Origin: Thiodiazotropha sp040507225
GTDB lineage: Bacteria > Pseudomonadota > Gammaproteobacteria > Chromatiales > Chromatiaceae
Assembly: GCA_040507225.1 (NCBI GenBank)
Contig: JBEVVG010000001.1
Location: 2,046,001-2,110,000 of the forward strand
DNA length: 64,000 nucleotides
Direction: 5' to 3'
Shown: positions 8,779 to 17,558 of the stretch, piece after piece
How positions within the stretch are numbered: the stretch's first letter is position 1
Layout of the letters: each line of letters opens with the position of its first letter
Made by a program: the position numbers and the translations under genes
Notes under the pieces: generated by a model
Database searches by the model: none
Seen by the model: only the letters and a program-made list of their open reading frames with translations
What the model was told of the DNA's origin: nothing

Positions 8779-9505
8779 ATGAACTTCCTGAGACCGGGTC
8801 TTTCAGTGCCCCGGACTCGCGACCTTCCCCGCTAACGGACAGCTCCCCAAGGCATTGCGCCACCTGGTGTGGATCCGGATTGCACAGGTGGGGAATTTCT
8901 CCCAGGCAGGGGGCCGGCAACCAGCTCTGCAGGGTCTCCAGGTTTTCCGCATACGCCTGCATGTCTGGATCGATGCGGTTCGCCACCCATCCGGCGAAAC
9001 TGACCCCGGCATGCAACAGGCTTTCAGCGCTCAGCAAGGCATGGTTGATACACCCCAGGCGCATCCCCACCACCAGCACCACCGGCAACTGCAGGCGCAG
9101 CACCAGGTCCGCCACGGTGGTCGTCTCCCCAAGGGGCACATGCCAGCCTCCGACACCTTCCACCAGCACCAGGTCCGCCTGCTCCTGCAGGCGCTCATAG
9201 ACCCCGGCGATATGCTCCAGGTCAATGGCCTGTCCTGCCATTCGGGCGGCGAGATGGGGCGCGATGGGAGGCTCGAAGACGTAGGGATTGACCTCGACAT
9301 AAGGGATTTCGATGCTCGCCTGAGCGTAAATCCGACGCGCATCCTCGTTGCTCAGCCGGCCATCGAGACGTTCCCCTCCGGAGGCTACGGGCTTCATCCC
9401 CAATACCCGGTGACCCTGCTGCTGCAGACGCTGCATCAAGCCCAGGGTGACCTCGGTCTTACCGCAGCCGGTATCGGTTCCGGTAATGAAAAAGCCTGCA
9501 CCCAT
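8777..9505 (-). CDS. bioD: ATP-dependent dethiobiotin synthetase BioD
   Basis: Carboxylates 7,8-diaminopelargonate with CO2 and ATP to close the ureido ring of dethiobiotin, the penultimate step of biotin synthesis. The 242-residue product starts with the P-loop ITGTDTGCGKTEV and has EGVGGWHVPL, typical of BioD. It is the last gene of the bioB-F-H-C-D operon, nine bases after bioC. No bioA, which would make diaminopelargonate, is in the operon; it must lie elsewhere. Confidence 0.96.
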   Translation of the reverse strand: MGAGFFITGTDTGCGKTEVTLGLMQRLQQQGHRVLGMKPVASGGERLDGRLSNEDARRIYAQASIEIPYVEVNPYVFEPPIAPHLAARMAGQAIDLEHIAGVYERLQEQADLVLVEGVGGWHVPLGETTTVADLVLRLQLPVVLVVGMRLGCINHALLSAESLLHAGVSFAGWVANRIDPDMQAYAENLETLQSWLPAPCLGEIPHLCNPDPHQVAQCLGELSVSGEGRESGALKDPVSGSS

Positions 9506-9514
9506 GATTGCGAT

Positions 9515-10390
9515 CTATCCTACAGGACCACCGGATCGCAGCTGTTCCACCGGGATCAGGGTCACGCCATTCTCGTGTCTTTGCTGAGGCGCCCAGGCAT
9601 GCCCGTAAACCACCTCGTAACTGGCAGGGAGTTTGCCATCTTCGCGCAGGCTTTCATAGGCTTCGATCATGGCGCGCATGCGCCCCTTGCCGGTCAGTCC
9701 ACGTCTTCGTTGATCCGTGACGTTGTGGGCCCCCAGGGTTTTCAGGTCGCGCATCAGACTGGCCACGTCATCGTAGGTCACACGGATCCGGTCCACGTCC
9801 ACCACAGGTTCCGCCCATCCGGCCTGCACCATGGCATCCCCGATATCGTGCATATCGAGGAACGGACTGACATGGGAATAGCCATCCACCGCCGACCAGC
9901 TTGAACGCAGTTCATGCAGGGTGCCCGGGCCGAAGGTCGAGAACAGCAACATGCCATTGGGTCTCAGCACCCGCAGGAATTCCCTCAGGGTGCCCGGCAG
10001 ATCATTGCACCACTGCAGTACCGCATTGGAGAAAATCATGTCCACCGACTGGCTCGCCAGGGGCAGCTGTTCGGCATCTCCGCAGACACACCGAGGCCGC
10101 CTCAGCCAACTGCCCCGTTTACGGGTCCGCTGCAGCATCGGATAGGCAAAGTCCAAAGCGATGGTCTGGGCCTTTTTGTAGTGTTTCGCCAGCGACAGAG
10201 TAGCCTCTCCCGTCCCCGAGCCGACATCCAGCACCCGTTGCGGCTGATGCCGGATGTAGCTCAGACGCTGCAGCATCCGCGCAGCGATTTCCCGCTGCAG
10301 CTCAGCCACCTCGTCATAGCGATCCGCGGCCCGGGAGAAAGCGGCCCGGGCCTGACGTTTGTCGATCGGCGGACGTTCGAATTCAGGCAT
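9515..10390 (-). CDS. bioC: Malonyl-ACP O-methyltransferase BioC
   Basis: SAM-dependent methyltransferase that masks malonyl-ACP as a methyl ester so fatty acid synthesis can build pimeloyl-ACP. With ATG 10390 (MPEFERPPIDKRQ) the product is 291 residues; a start nine codons upstream is possible but extends further into bioH. The SAM motif is VLDVGSGTGEATL, followed by GDAEQLPLASQSVDMIFSNA. It overlaps the end of bioH by eight bases, which suggests coupled translation. BioH, which removes the methyl group later, is the adjacent gene. Confidence 0.95.
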   Translation of the reverse strand: MPEFERPPIDKRQARAAFSRAADRYDEVAELQREIAARMLQRLSYIRHQPQRVLDVGSGTGEATLSLAKHYKKAQTIALDFAYPMLQRTRKRGSWLRRPRCVCGDAEQLPLASQSVDMIFSNAVLQWCNDLPGTLREFLRVLRPNGMLLFSTFGPGTLHELRSSWSAVDGYSHVSPFLDMHDIGDAMVQAGWAEPVVDVDRIRVTYDDVASLMRDLKTLGAHNVTDQRRRGLTGKGRMRAMIEAYESLREDGKLPASYEVVYGHAWAPQQRHENGVTLIPVEQLRSGGPVG

Positions 10391-11156
10391 GCCAGGACTC
10401 CAGGGTTTCCCGCACATGGCGTTCGGTCTCCTGGGGATGGGAGAGGAACGGGGTGTGCGCCGCCCGGGGGATAGTATGGGTGAGGGCCTGCGGCAACCAG
10501 TCAGCGATCCGCTGCGCCGCGGCGGCCGGGGCCAGGGTATCCCGCTCGCCGTAGATCCAGGCAGTGGGACAGGTCAACAGCTTGAGTTGCGCCCTGAGAT
10601 CTCCACTGCGAAGCAGGTCGAGACCGGCCTGCAGGGCCTCCGGTGCCGGTTCCGGGCGCTCCTCGAGCCGCAGCTTGAGCTTTTTCAGGGTTTCCATTGC
10701 CAGATCGCTGCCGAGCATCTGCAGCGCCAGGAAGCGCTCCATGGCCCGGCTCAGGTCGTCTCCGAGCACTTCGATGAAATTGTTCAGGGTGCGCAGGGCC
10801 ATGGCATGGGGCCAGTCTTCAGCCTGCACGAAGCGCGGCATGCCGGCCAGCACCAGCACCCCGTCGAAGCGCCGCGGGGCGAGCAGACCCGCCTGCAGGG
10901 TGACCATGGACCCCAGCGACCAGCCCAACCAGGCCGCACGTTGCGGAGCGACCTCCAGGGCGGCCTCGGCCCACTCCTCGAGTCGGATCTGACCTCGATA
11001 GGGACTGCGCCCATGCCCTGGCATATCGATCAGGGTGACCCGGTAATCCGCGGCCAGGGATACGGCGAAGTCCCGCCATACCGAGGAGTTCATCCCCCAG
11101 CCGTGCAGCATCACCAGTTCCGGGCCCTGTCCGATCGATTCTGCATTCAGGCTCAT
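10383..11156 (-). CDS. bioH: Pimeloyl-ACP methyl ester esterase BioH
   Basis: Alpha/beta hydrolase that frees pimeloyl-ACP from its methyl ester, ending the BioC-BioH route. The 257-residue protein shows the oxyanion HGWGMN, nucleophile elbow GWSLGS (Ser about 80), an acid in YGERDTLAP and the catalytic His near the C-terminus (AAHTPF). I chose ATG 11156, which overlaps the bioF stop as ATGA; the open frame continues upstream but only through bioF coding sequence. Having bioH inside the bio operon differs from E. coli and is common in other gammaproteobacteria. Confidence 0.95.
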   Translation of the reverse strand: MSLNAESIGQGPELVMLHGWGMNSSVWRDFAVSLAADYRVTLIDMPGHGRSPYRGQIRLEEWAEAALEVAPQRAAWLGWSLGSMVTLQAGLLAPRRFDGVLVLAGMPRFVQAEDWPHAMALRTLNNFIEVLGDDLSRAMERFLALQMLGSDLAMETLKKLKLRLEERPEPAPEALQAGLDLLRSGDLRAQLKLLTCPTAWIYGERDTLAPAAAAQRIADWLPQALTHTIPRAAHTPFLSHPQETERHVRETLESWHA

Positions 11157-12313
11157 GCGGTAACTCCGCTGAGGGAAGCCAGTGCATCCAGCAGCCGCTG
11201 CAGGTGCCGGTCGGTATGCGTGGCGCTGAAGGTGATGCGCAACCGGGCGCTGCCTTCCGGCACGGTGGGCGGACGGATGGCGGTGACCAGAATACCCCGC
11301 TTCTCCAGTTCCCTGCTCCATTCGAGGGCCTGCCGGGCGCTGCCGGCGACAACCGGCTGGATCGGGGTCGAGGAATCCATCAGCGGCAAGCCGATCTGCG
11401 CCGCCTGCTGACGGAAACGCGCCACCAGTTGGTTGAGCCGCTCGCGCCGCCAGGTCTCCTGTTGCGCGATGCGCAGACTGACCCGGGTAGCAGCGGCCAG
11501 GGCCGGGGGCGTGGCGGTGGTATAGATGTAGCTGCGGGCCTGCTGGATAAGGGTTTCGATCAGTGCCTCGCTGCCGGCGACGAAGGCGCCGAAGCTGCCG
11601 AACCCCTTGCCCAGGGTCCCCATCAGGACCGGCACCGCATCCGCGCCAAGCCCGAAATGGCTCAGGCTGCCACCGCCCTGTGCACCCAGAACCCCCAGAC
11701 CGTGGGCATCGTCGACCATCAGCCAGGCCTCATGACGATGGGCGATGCGCGCCAGTTCAGGGAGAGGCGCCAGGTCACCGTCCATGCTGAAGACCCCGTC
11801 CGTGACGATCAGACGGTGACGTGCCTCGCAGGACTGGATCTGGCGCTCCAGACTTTGCGGATCGGCGTGCTGGTAGCGCTTCACGCGGGCCTGGCTGAGC
11901 TGCCCCGCATCCACCAGGGAGGCGTGATTGAGACGATCCTGGAACAGACAGTCGGCACTCCCCAGCAGCGCGGTAATCACCCCCTGGTTGGCCATGTATC
12001 CGGTTGAGAACAGCAGTGCCCGCGGACGACCGGTGAACGCGGCCAGTTCCTCTTCCAGGGCATGGTGGTGATGAGAGTGACCGTTGATCAGGTGTGCCGC
12101 GCCGCTGCCCAGGCCGTAGTCCCGCATCGCCTCGCTGGCGGCCTGAATCACTTGCGGATGGTTGGCCAGTCCCAGATAGTCGTTGCTGCAGAAGCTCAGC
12201 ATGGGCCGGCCGTCCAGGGTCATCTCCGCCTGCTGGGGGGACGAGGTCACCCGCCGGACACGGTAAAGCCCGGCTGTGCGTCGCCGCTCCAGCTCATCGG
12301 TCCATTCGTTCAT
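11153..12313 (-). CDS. bioF: 8-amino-7-oxononanoate synthase BioF
   Basis: PLP enzyme that condenses pimeloyl-ACP (or CoA) with L-alanine to give 8-amino-7-oxononanoate. The 386-residue protein has the alpha-oxoamine synthase fold signatures: FCSNDYLGLANHP, the cofactor Asp/His in VDDAHGLGVLG, and the PLP Lys in GTLGKGFGSFGA. The length is normal for the family. It starts 16 bases after bioB and its stop overlaps bioH by four bases. Confidence 0.97.
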   Translation of the reverse strand: MNEWTDELERRRTAGLYRVRRVTSSPQQAEMTLDGRPMLSFCSNDYLGLANHPQVIQAASEAMRDYGLGSGAAHLINGHSHHHHALEEELAAFTGRPRALLFSTGYMANQGVITALLGSADCLFQDRLNHASLVDAGQLSQARVKRYQHADPQSLERQIQSCEARHRLIVTDGVFSMDGDLAPLPELARIAHRHEAWLMVDDAHGLGVLGAQGGGSLSHFGLGADAVPVLMGTLGKGFGSFGAFVAGSEALIETLIQQARSYIYTTATPPALAAATRVSLRIAQQETWRRERLNQLVARFRQQAAQIGLPLMDSSTPIQPVVAGSARQALEWSRELEKRGILVTAIRPPTVPEGSARLRITFSATHTDRHLQRLLDALASLSGVTA

Positions 12314-12329
12314 CAGGAGTTGAATGACT

Positions 12330-13346
12330 TCATCCAGCGCGGCTGCTGCAGGGCACCTTGGCCGCTTTGACTTCGGTCTCCACCCACTCCTCAGTGTTCA
12401 TACCGAGGCGTTTCAGCAGTGCCAGATCCTTGTCCGCTTCCGGATTGTCCGTGGTCAGCAGGCGTTCTCCGTAGAAGATCGAGTTGGCCCCGGCGAGAAA
12501 GCACAGCGTCTGCATCTCGTCGCTCATGGCGGTGCGCCCGGCGGAGAGTCGGACGTAGGATTGCGGCATCAGGATGCGTGCGGTGGCAATGGTACGCACG
12601 AACTCCAGGGGATCCAGGTCCTCCACCCCGGAAAGCGGGGTACCTTCGATCTTCACCAGCATGTTGATCGGCACCGACTCCGGGTGTCTGGGCAGGTTGA
12701 CCAGTTCGCGCAACATGCTGGCCCGGTCACGGCGCGACTCGCCCATACCGAGAATGCCTCCGGAACAGACATTGATGCCTGCATCGCGCACATGTGCGAG
12801 GGTATCGAGGCGGTCGTCAAAGGTCCGGGTGGTGATCACGTTGCCGTAGAATTCGGGGGAGGTATCCAGGTTGTGGTTGTAGTAATCAAGCCCCGCGTCT
12901 CGCAGCTTGAACGCCTGGGATTCGCTCAGCATGCCCAGGGTGAGGCAGGTCTCCAGGCCGAGCCCGTGAACCGCTTCCACCATCTCGATGACCCGGTCCA
13001 GGTTCTTGTCGGTGGGATTGCGCCAGGCGGCGCCCATGCAGAAACGGGTCGCGCCCTTGTCGCGGGCCGCCTGCGCCGCCTTGACCACATCATCCAGGGG
13101 CATCAGCTTTTCCGCCTCCAGCCCGGAATCGTTACGCGCGCTCTGGGAGCAGTAACCGCAGTCCTCTGAGCAGGCACCGGTCTTGATGCTCAGCAGGCTG
13201 CTCATCTGCACCTGGTTGGGGTCGAAATGGGCCCGGTGCACGGTCTGCGCGCGGAAAAGCAGATCGTTGAAGGGAAGATCCAGGATGGCTTCGATCTCGT
13301 TCAGTTTCCAGTCGTGGCGCAGGGGGTGTTCGGTCATGGGATTCAT
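12330..13346 (-). CDS. bioB: Biotin synthase BioB
   Basis: Radical-SAM enzyme that inserts sulfur into dethiobiotin, using one iron-sulfur cluster for SAM cleavage and a second as sulfur donor. The radical-SAM cysteines are C59, C63 and C66 (GACSEDCGYCSQS). I placed the start at ATG 13346 (338 residues); MTEHPLR at 13337 is also possible. An open frame runs to 13391, but that would put the start upstream of the predicted -10 box. First gene of the operon, under a BirA-like operator. Confidence 0.97.
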   Translation of the reverse strand: MNPMTEHPLRHDWKLNEIEAILDLPFNDLLFRAQTVHRAHFDPNQVQMSSLLSIKTGACSEDCGYCSQSARNDSGLEAEKLMPLDDVVKAAQAARDKGATRFCMGAAWRNPTDKNLDRVIEMVEAVHGLGLETCLTLGMLSESQAFKLRDAGLDYYNHNLDTSPEFYGNVITTRTFDDRLDTLAHVRDAGINVCSGGILGMGESRRDRASMLRELVNLPRHPESVPINMLVKIEGTPLSGVEDLDPLEFVRTIATARILMPQSYVRLSAGRTAMSDEMQTLCFLAGANSIFYGERLLTTDNPEADKDLALLKRLGMNTEEWVETEVKAAKVPCSSRAG

Positions 13347-13370
13347 CCGCTTGATGTTGGCTGAACCGCT

Positions 13371-13398
13371 AGTGTAAGGATCGCCCGGCAACAGTCAA
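13371..13398 (-). promoter_or_regulatory. Promoter of the bio operon
   Basis: On the minus strand a -35 box TTGACT (13398-13393), a 16-base spacer and a -10 box TACACT (13376-13371) would start transcription near 13364, leaving a leader of under 20 bases before bioB. The -35 box lies inside the left arm of the BirA-like operator, so repressor and polymerase would exclude each other. Confidence 0.55.
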
Positions 13399-13424
13399 CC
13401 AAATCGATTTCAAACGGTTTACAT
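13392..13424. promoter_or_regulatory. BirA-type biotin operator
   Basis: CAGTCAACC (13392-13400), 15 bases, then GGTTTACAT (13416-13424). The known proteobacterial BirA site is TTGTAAACC-N14/15-GGTTTACAA; 14 of 18 arm bases agree, the right arm nearly perfectly, and the spacing is right. It overlaps the bio promoter. It predicts repression by biotinyl-AMP-bound BirA. Confidence 0.75.
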
Positions 13425-13789
13425 CTGTATATTTATCATTCAATTCAGTTCATTTGTCCATCGCTGTGAACGGGCTTTTGGGCCACCTTGACCGTTCGTC
13501 CCGCGATCGCGTATTGAACCTGCGCCATCAGGGTGGCACGATGCCGTTACTGGTCTATCATTGCCGGTATTGAAAATGACATCCGGTTGTTCTTCCCCCT
13601 GTCTCACGCGGTCACCCAGAAAAGACAAACCATGGTTTCCCACCGCATGCAGCACAGTCACATCAACCAGCAGGTTGGCCACGATCACAAACGTTCAACC
13701 CCGTGTGGGGCTGTCGATGGCCGGCGAATGCTTGCGTTTGAAGCAGACCCCGGGCCTCATCACCCACAATCGGACAATCAGGTAGGTCC
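13425..13789. other. Divergent intergenic region, bio operon / V-type ATPase operon
   Basis: About 365 bases lie between the biotin operator and the first ATPase gene. I see no convincing gene, hairpin or operator; short open frames here have no recognisable features. It should contain the promoter of the ATPase operon, which I cannot pin down. Confidence 0.5.
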
Positions 13790-15145
13790 ATGTCTCAAAC
13801 CTTAATGCACTACACCCACATCCTGGAGATCGTCGGCGACATCATCAAGGTGCAGGTACCCACGGATCTGGCGGACCGCTCCATGGTCTGTTTTGGCGAC
13901 CTGGCACAGATCGAAACCGCGGACGGCCGCAGTTCCCTGGCCCAGGTGATCCACATCCACCAGGACCGGGTCGCGCTTCAAGTGTTCGCGGGTACCAAGG
14001 GCATGTCGACCGAAGCCCAGGTCAGCTTTCTCGGCACCCCGATGCAGGCCACCTACTCGGCGAATATTCTCGGCCGGGTGTTTCGCGGCGCGGGACAACC
14101 CCTGGACGGCGGCCCGGACCTTTCCCACGACCCCAAGGTGGCGATTGGCGGTCCGTCGGTGAATCCAATGCGTCGCCAGCTCGCCTCGAAGATGATTCGC
14201 ACCGATGTGCCGATGATCGACCTGTTCAACAGCCTGGTGGAGAGTCAGAAGATTCCCATCTTTTCCGTGGCCGGTGAGCCCTACAACCCCTTTCTCGCGC
14301 GCATCGGCATCCAGGCGGACGCCGATGTGGTGGTGTTCGGCGGCATGGGACTGATTTTCGACGACTACCATTTCTTCCGCACCGCCTTCGATGATGCCGG
14401 GGTGTTTTCGCGCACCGTGATGTTCGTTAACCTGGCCTCCGACCCGATCGTGGAACGCCTGCTGGTGCCCGACATGGCGCTGGCGGTGGCGGAAAAATTC
14501 GCCGTCGAGGAAGGCAAGCGGGTACTGGTGCTGCTCACCGACATGACCGCCTATGCCGACGCGCTCAAAGAGGTGGGTATCTCCATGGAACGGGTGCCCT
14601 CCAACCGGGGTTACATGGGTGATCTCTATTCCCAGCTGGCGCGCCGCTATGAGAAGGCCGCGGCCTACCGCGAGGCGGGTTCGGTGACCATCCTGACGGT
14701 CACCACCATGCCCGGTGACGATGTCACCCACCCGGTCCCGGACAACACCGGCTACATCACCGAGGGTCAGTTCTATCTGCACAACGGCATGCTCGATCCG
14801 TTCGGCTCCCTCTCCCGGCTCAAGCAGCATGTCATCGGCAAGGTCACCCGGGAGGACCACTCGCAGATCATGAACACCATGATCCGCTTCTACTCCGGAG
14901 CCCGGGACGCGGAGCAGAAGCAGGCCATGGCGTTCGAGCTGACCCCCTTCGACCAGAAACTGCTCAAGTTCGGCCGCCTGTTCCAGGAACGTTTCATGGG
15001 GATCCAGGTTTCGATGCCTCTGGAGGAGGCGCTGGACCTCTCCTGGAAGACCCTGGCGGAATGCTTCGACGCGGAAGAACTGCTGATGAAGCAGACGCTG
15101 ATCGACAAGTATTTCCCCAATCTGGATGACATCAAGGTCGCCTGA
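13790..15145 (+). CDS. ntpB: V/A-type ATPase subunit B (regulatory subunit)
   Basis: Non-catalytic nucleotide-binding subunit of the V1/A1 head. The 451-residue protein shows the family's SANILGRVFRGAGQPLDGG, PMIDLFNSLVESQKIPIFS and NRGYMGDLYSQLARRYEKA segments and has no functional P-loop, as expected for B. The start could also be the Met at codon 6. It opens an operon of seven tightly packed genes ending at 21262; the next gene starts on its last base. In Chlamydia and Bacteroidetes B follows A; here B is first and A last. Confidence 0.94.
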   Translation: MSQTLMHYTHILEIVGDIIKVQVPTDLADRSMVCFGDLAQIETADGRSSLAQVIHIHQDRVALQVFAGTKGMSTEAQVSFLGTPMQATYSANILGRVFRGAGQPLDGGPDLSHDPKVAIGGPSVNPMRRQLASKMIRTDVPMIDLFNSLVESQKIPIFSVAGEPYNPFLARIGIQADADVVVFGGMGLIFDDYHFFRTAFDDAGVFSRTVMFVNLASDPIVERLLVPDMALAVAEKFAVEEGKRVLVLLTDMTAYADALKEVGISMERVPSNRGYMGDLYSQLARRYEKAAAYREAGSVTILTVTTMPGDDVTHPVPDNTGYITEGQFYLHNGMLDPFGSLSRLKQHVIGKVTREDHSQIMNTMIRFYSGARDAEQKQAMAFELTPFDQKLLKFGRLFQERFMGIQVSMPLEEALDLSWKTLAECFDAEELLMKQTLIDKYFPNLDDIKVA

Positions 15146-15753
15146 TGTCCCGCCTGAGCCTGAGCAAGTCCTCGTTGAGTGTGCAGAACCGGCGCTTGAA
15201 AACCTTTCAGCGCTACCTGCCCTCACTGGACCTGAAACGCCGCCAGCTGATCGCCGAACGGGCCAAGGCGGTGTCCGAGATCCGCGCAACTGAGCAGGAG
15301 ATCGAAGGCTTGCGGCGCAAGGTCGAACAGGGTCTGCCCATGGGTTCGAACGAAGAGGTCAACATCGATAACCTGGTGCAGATCTCGAATCTGGTGCTGG
15401 GCGAAGAGAACGTAGTGGGGGTGCGTCTTCCGAGGGTTGAAACCCTGGAACTCAGGCAGGCGCCATACGGCCTGATGGCCAAACCGGAATGGATCGACAA
15501 CTTCGCCTGGCGTCTTGGCCAGATGCTCGAACTGCGCATCCGCATCCAGATACAGCAGCAGCGTCTGAACCTGCTCGATGACGCGGTGCGTGCCATCACC
15601 CAGCGGGTCAACCTGTTCGACAAGGTGCTGATTCCCAGAACCAAGGAGAATATCCGGCGTATTCAGATATTCCTCGCCGACGGTGAACGCGCCGCGGTGG
15701 TACGGGCCAAGATCGCCAAGCGCAAGCATGCCCAGGAGGCGATCGCTACATGA
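15145..15753 (+). CDS. ntpD: V/A-type ATPase subunit D (central shaft)
   Basis: Central rotor shaft subunit. The 202-residue, charged, mostly helical protein has the long N- and C-terminal coiled-coil arms typical of D; the N-terminal SLSKSSLSVQNRRLKTFQRY matches the family pattern of a leader helix followed by LKRRQLIAERAKAV. It starts on the last base of the subunit B gene and overlaps the subunit I gene by four bases. Confidence 0.92.
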   Translation: MSRLSLSKSSLSVQNRRLKTFQRYLPSLDLKRRQLIAERAKAVSEIRATEQEIEGLRRKVEQGLPMGSNEEVNIDNLVQISNLVLGEENVVGVRLPRVETLELRQAPYGLMAKPEWIDNFAWRLGQMLELRIRIQIQQQRLNLLDDAVRAITQRVNLFDKVLIPRTKENIRRIQIFLADGERAAVVRAKIAKRKHAQEAIAT

Positions 15754-17558
15754 GCATCGTGCGCCTGAAAAAAATCACCCTGTTCGGCCTGCCGAGTGAC
15801 AAGACAGACGTCCTGGAACAGTTGCAAAGCCTAGGCTGTCTGCACCTTCGCTCACTGGCGCCGCCGCCCAGGGAGCCTGAAAACGCCGTTTCGGATCAGC
15901 CGCTGGATGCCTACAAAGCCTTGCGTTACCTCCAGGGGGTGAAGAAGAAACGCCGGGTGATCCGTCATGAGGCGGAATTCGACATGGACCGGGTGGTGGC
16001 CAAGGTGCTGCAAAACAAACAGCGCGTACGTGACGCCGAGGACCGCAGCGATGCCCTGCGGGAGCGTATCGAAGCGCTGCGCCCATGGGGAAACTTCGAT
16101 CACATCCCCCCCCATCTGCTCGGCGGCATGCGTCTCTGGTTCTATATCCTGCCGGTGGACAAACTGGCGGAACTCGACGATCTCAGGGAGCCCTGGCAGG
16201 TGGTGCATCGCGACAACCGCTTCCTCTACCTGGCGGTGATCGCCGCGAATGAGCCCCACGACAGCCTGCTGTCGGTACCGCGCATCCATACCGGAAGCCT
16301 GCCCCTGGAAGAGGTGATCCGCCAGTGGGAGGCCAGCGAGATCGTACTCGAGGAACTATTGGCGGAACGCCAGGCCCTGACCCGCTGGATCCATCTGCTG
16401 GCCACCCGCCTCGGCGCCGCCGAGGACCGGGCCTCGCGAGATCATGCCGCGAGCAAGACCCTCGACGATCCAGACCTGTTCGCTCTGCATGCCTGGGCAC
16501 CGGTTGCGGAGCTGCCCCGTTTGGAAGCCCTCGCCCGGAAACAGGGACTGGCCCTGCTGGTGGAGGACCCCACCGCGGACGAGGCCCCTCCAACCCTGCT
16601 CGACAACCCTCCGCGCATGGCCGCCGGCCAGGATCTGGTCGATTTCTACCAGACCCCGGGGTATCGGAGTTGGGATCCCTCGCGGGTGGTGTTTCTCTCG
16701 TTTACCCTGTTTTTCGCGATGATCCTGTCCGACGCAGGTTACGCGTTTCTGCTCTCCCTGGGTTTACTCGCCGGTTGGCGAAAGATGGGCCGCAGCGACA
16801 CCGGCCGGCGGCTGAGAATACTCATTGCCACCCTGTGCGGTGGCGCCCTGGTGTGGGGCGTGATGATGGGCAGCTACTTCGGCGCGACGCCTCCAGCGGG
16901 CAGTCTGGGCGATCGGCTCAAGCTGCTCGACATCAATGACTTCGACAGCATGATGCGACTCTCAGTGGTGATCGGCGTACTGCACGTGGCCCTGGCCAAC
17001 GCCATCATGGCGTGGCAGAACCGGGGCACGAACCGGGCCTGGACCAGTCTCGGCTGGATCGGTGCGGTGGTGGGCGGCCTGCTGATCTGGCTGGGACTGG
17101 GCGACAGCCCCGCCGCGCAGCTGTCACACACCCTGGGTGTGGTGAGCCTGGTGGCGGGTCTGAGCAGTGTGTTCCTGTTCGCCAGTGAACGTCCGGTGAA
17201 CCATGCCCTCGGTCTGTTGTGGCGCGTCCTCGACGGGCTGGCAGCCCTGACCAATGTCACCAAGCTGTTCGGCGATGTACTGAGCTACCTGCGGTTGTTC
17301 GCCCTCGGTCTGGCCAGCGCCTCTCTGGCGCTGACCTTCAACGATCTTGCCAACCAGGTGGCGGCGGCGCATACCGGCCTGGGTCTGTTCTTCAGCCTGC
17401 TGATCCTCCTGGTGGGGCATCTGTTGAACATCCTCCTTAGCCTGATGAGCGGAGTGGTGCACGGACTGCGCCTCAATTTCATTGAATTTTATAACTGGGG
17501 CCTTTCGGAAGAGGGCTACCCGTTTCGAGCCTTTGCGAAAAAAGGAGTGAAGGAATGA
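15750..17558 (+). CDS. ntpI: V/A-type ATPase subunit I (membrane a-type subunit)
   Basis: Stator subunit that carries the ion half-channels. The first 300 or so residues are soluble and helical; from about residue 315 there are seven to eight TM segments. The essential Arg is in LSYLRLFALGLASASLA, which matches the conserved Arg helix of V-type a/I subunits. At 602 residues it is the short bacterial/archaeal form. It overlaps both neighbours by four bases (ATGA). Confidence 0.93.
   Translation: MSIVRLKKITLFGLPSDKTDVLEQLQSLGCLHLRSLAPPPREPENAVSDQPLDAYKALRYLQGVKKKRRVIRHEAEFDMDRVVAKVLQNKQRVRDAEDRSDALRERIEALRPWGNFDHIPPHLLGGMRLWFYILPVDKLAELDDLREPWQVVHRDNRFLYLAVIAANEPHDSLLSVPRIHTGSLPLEEVIRQWEASEIVLEELLAERQALTRWIHLLATRLGAAEDRASRDHAASKTLDDPDLFALHAWAPVAELPRLEALARKQGLALLVEDPTADEAPPTLLDNPPRMAAGQDLVDFYQTPGYRSWDPSRVVFLSFTLFFAMILSDAGYAFLLSLGLLAGWRKMGRSDTGRRLRILIATLCGGALVWGVMMGSYFGATPPAGSLGDRLKLLDINDFDSMMRLSVVIGVLHVALANAIMAWQNRGTNRAWTSLGWIGAVVGGLLIWLGLGDSPAAQLSHTLGVVSLVAGLSSVFLFASERPVNHALGLLWRVLDGLAALTNVTKLFGDVLSYLRLFALGLASASLALTFNDLANQVAAAHTGLGLFFSLLILLVGHLLNILLSLMSGVVHGLRLNFIEFYNWGLSEEGYPFRAFAKKGVKE

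Noticed and set aside
8855..9904. Long plus-strand open frame (349 codons)
   Set aside because: It is antisense to bioD and bioC, which have clear catalytic motifs; GC-rich third positions create such shadows.
13802..15289. Minus-strand open frame (495 codons)
   Set aside because: It is antisense to ATPase subunits B and D and has no recognisable motifs.
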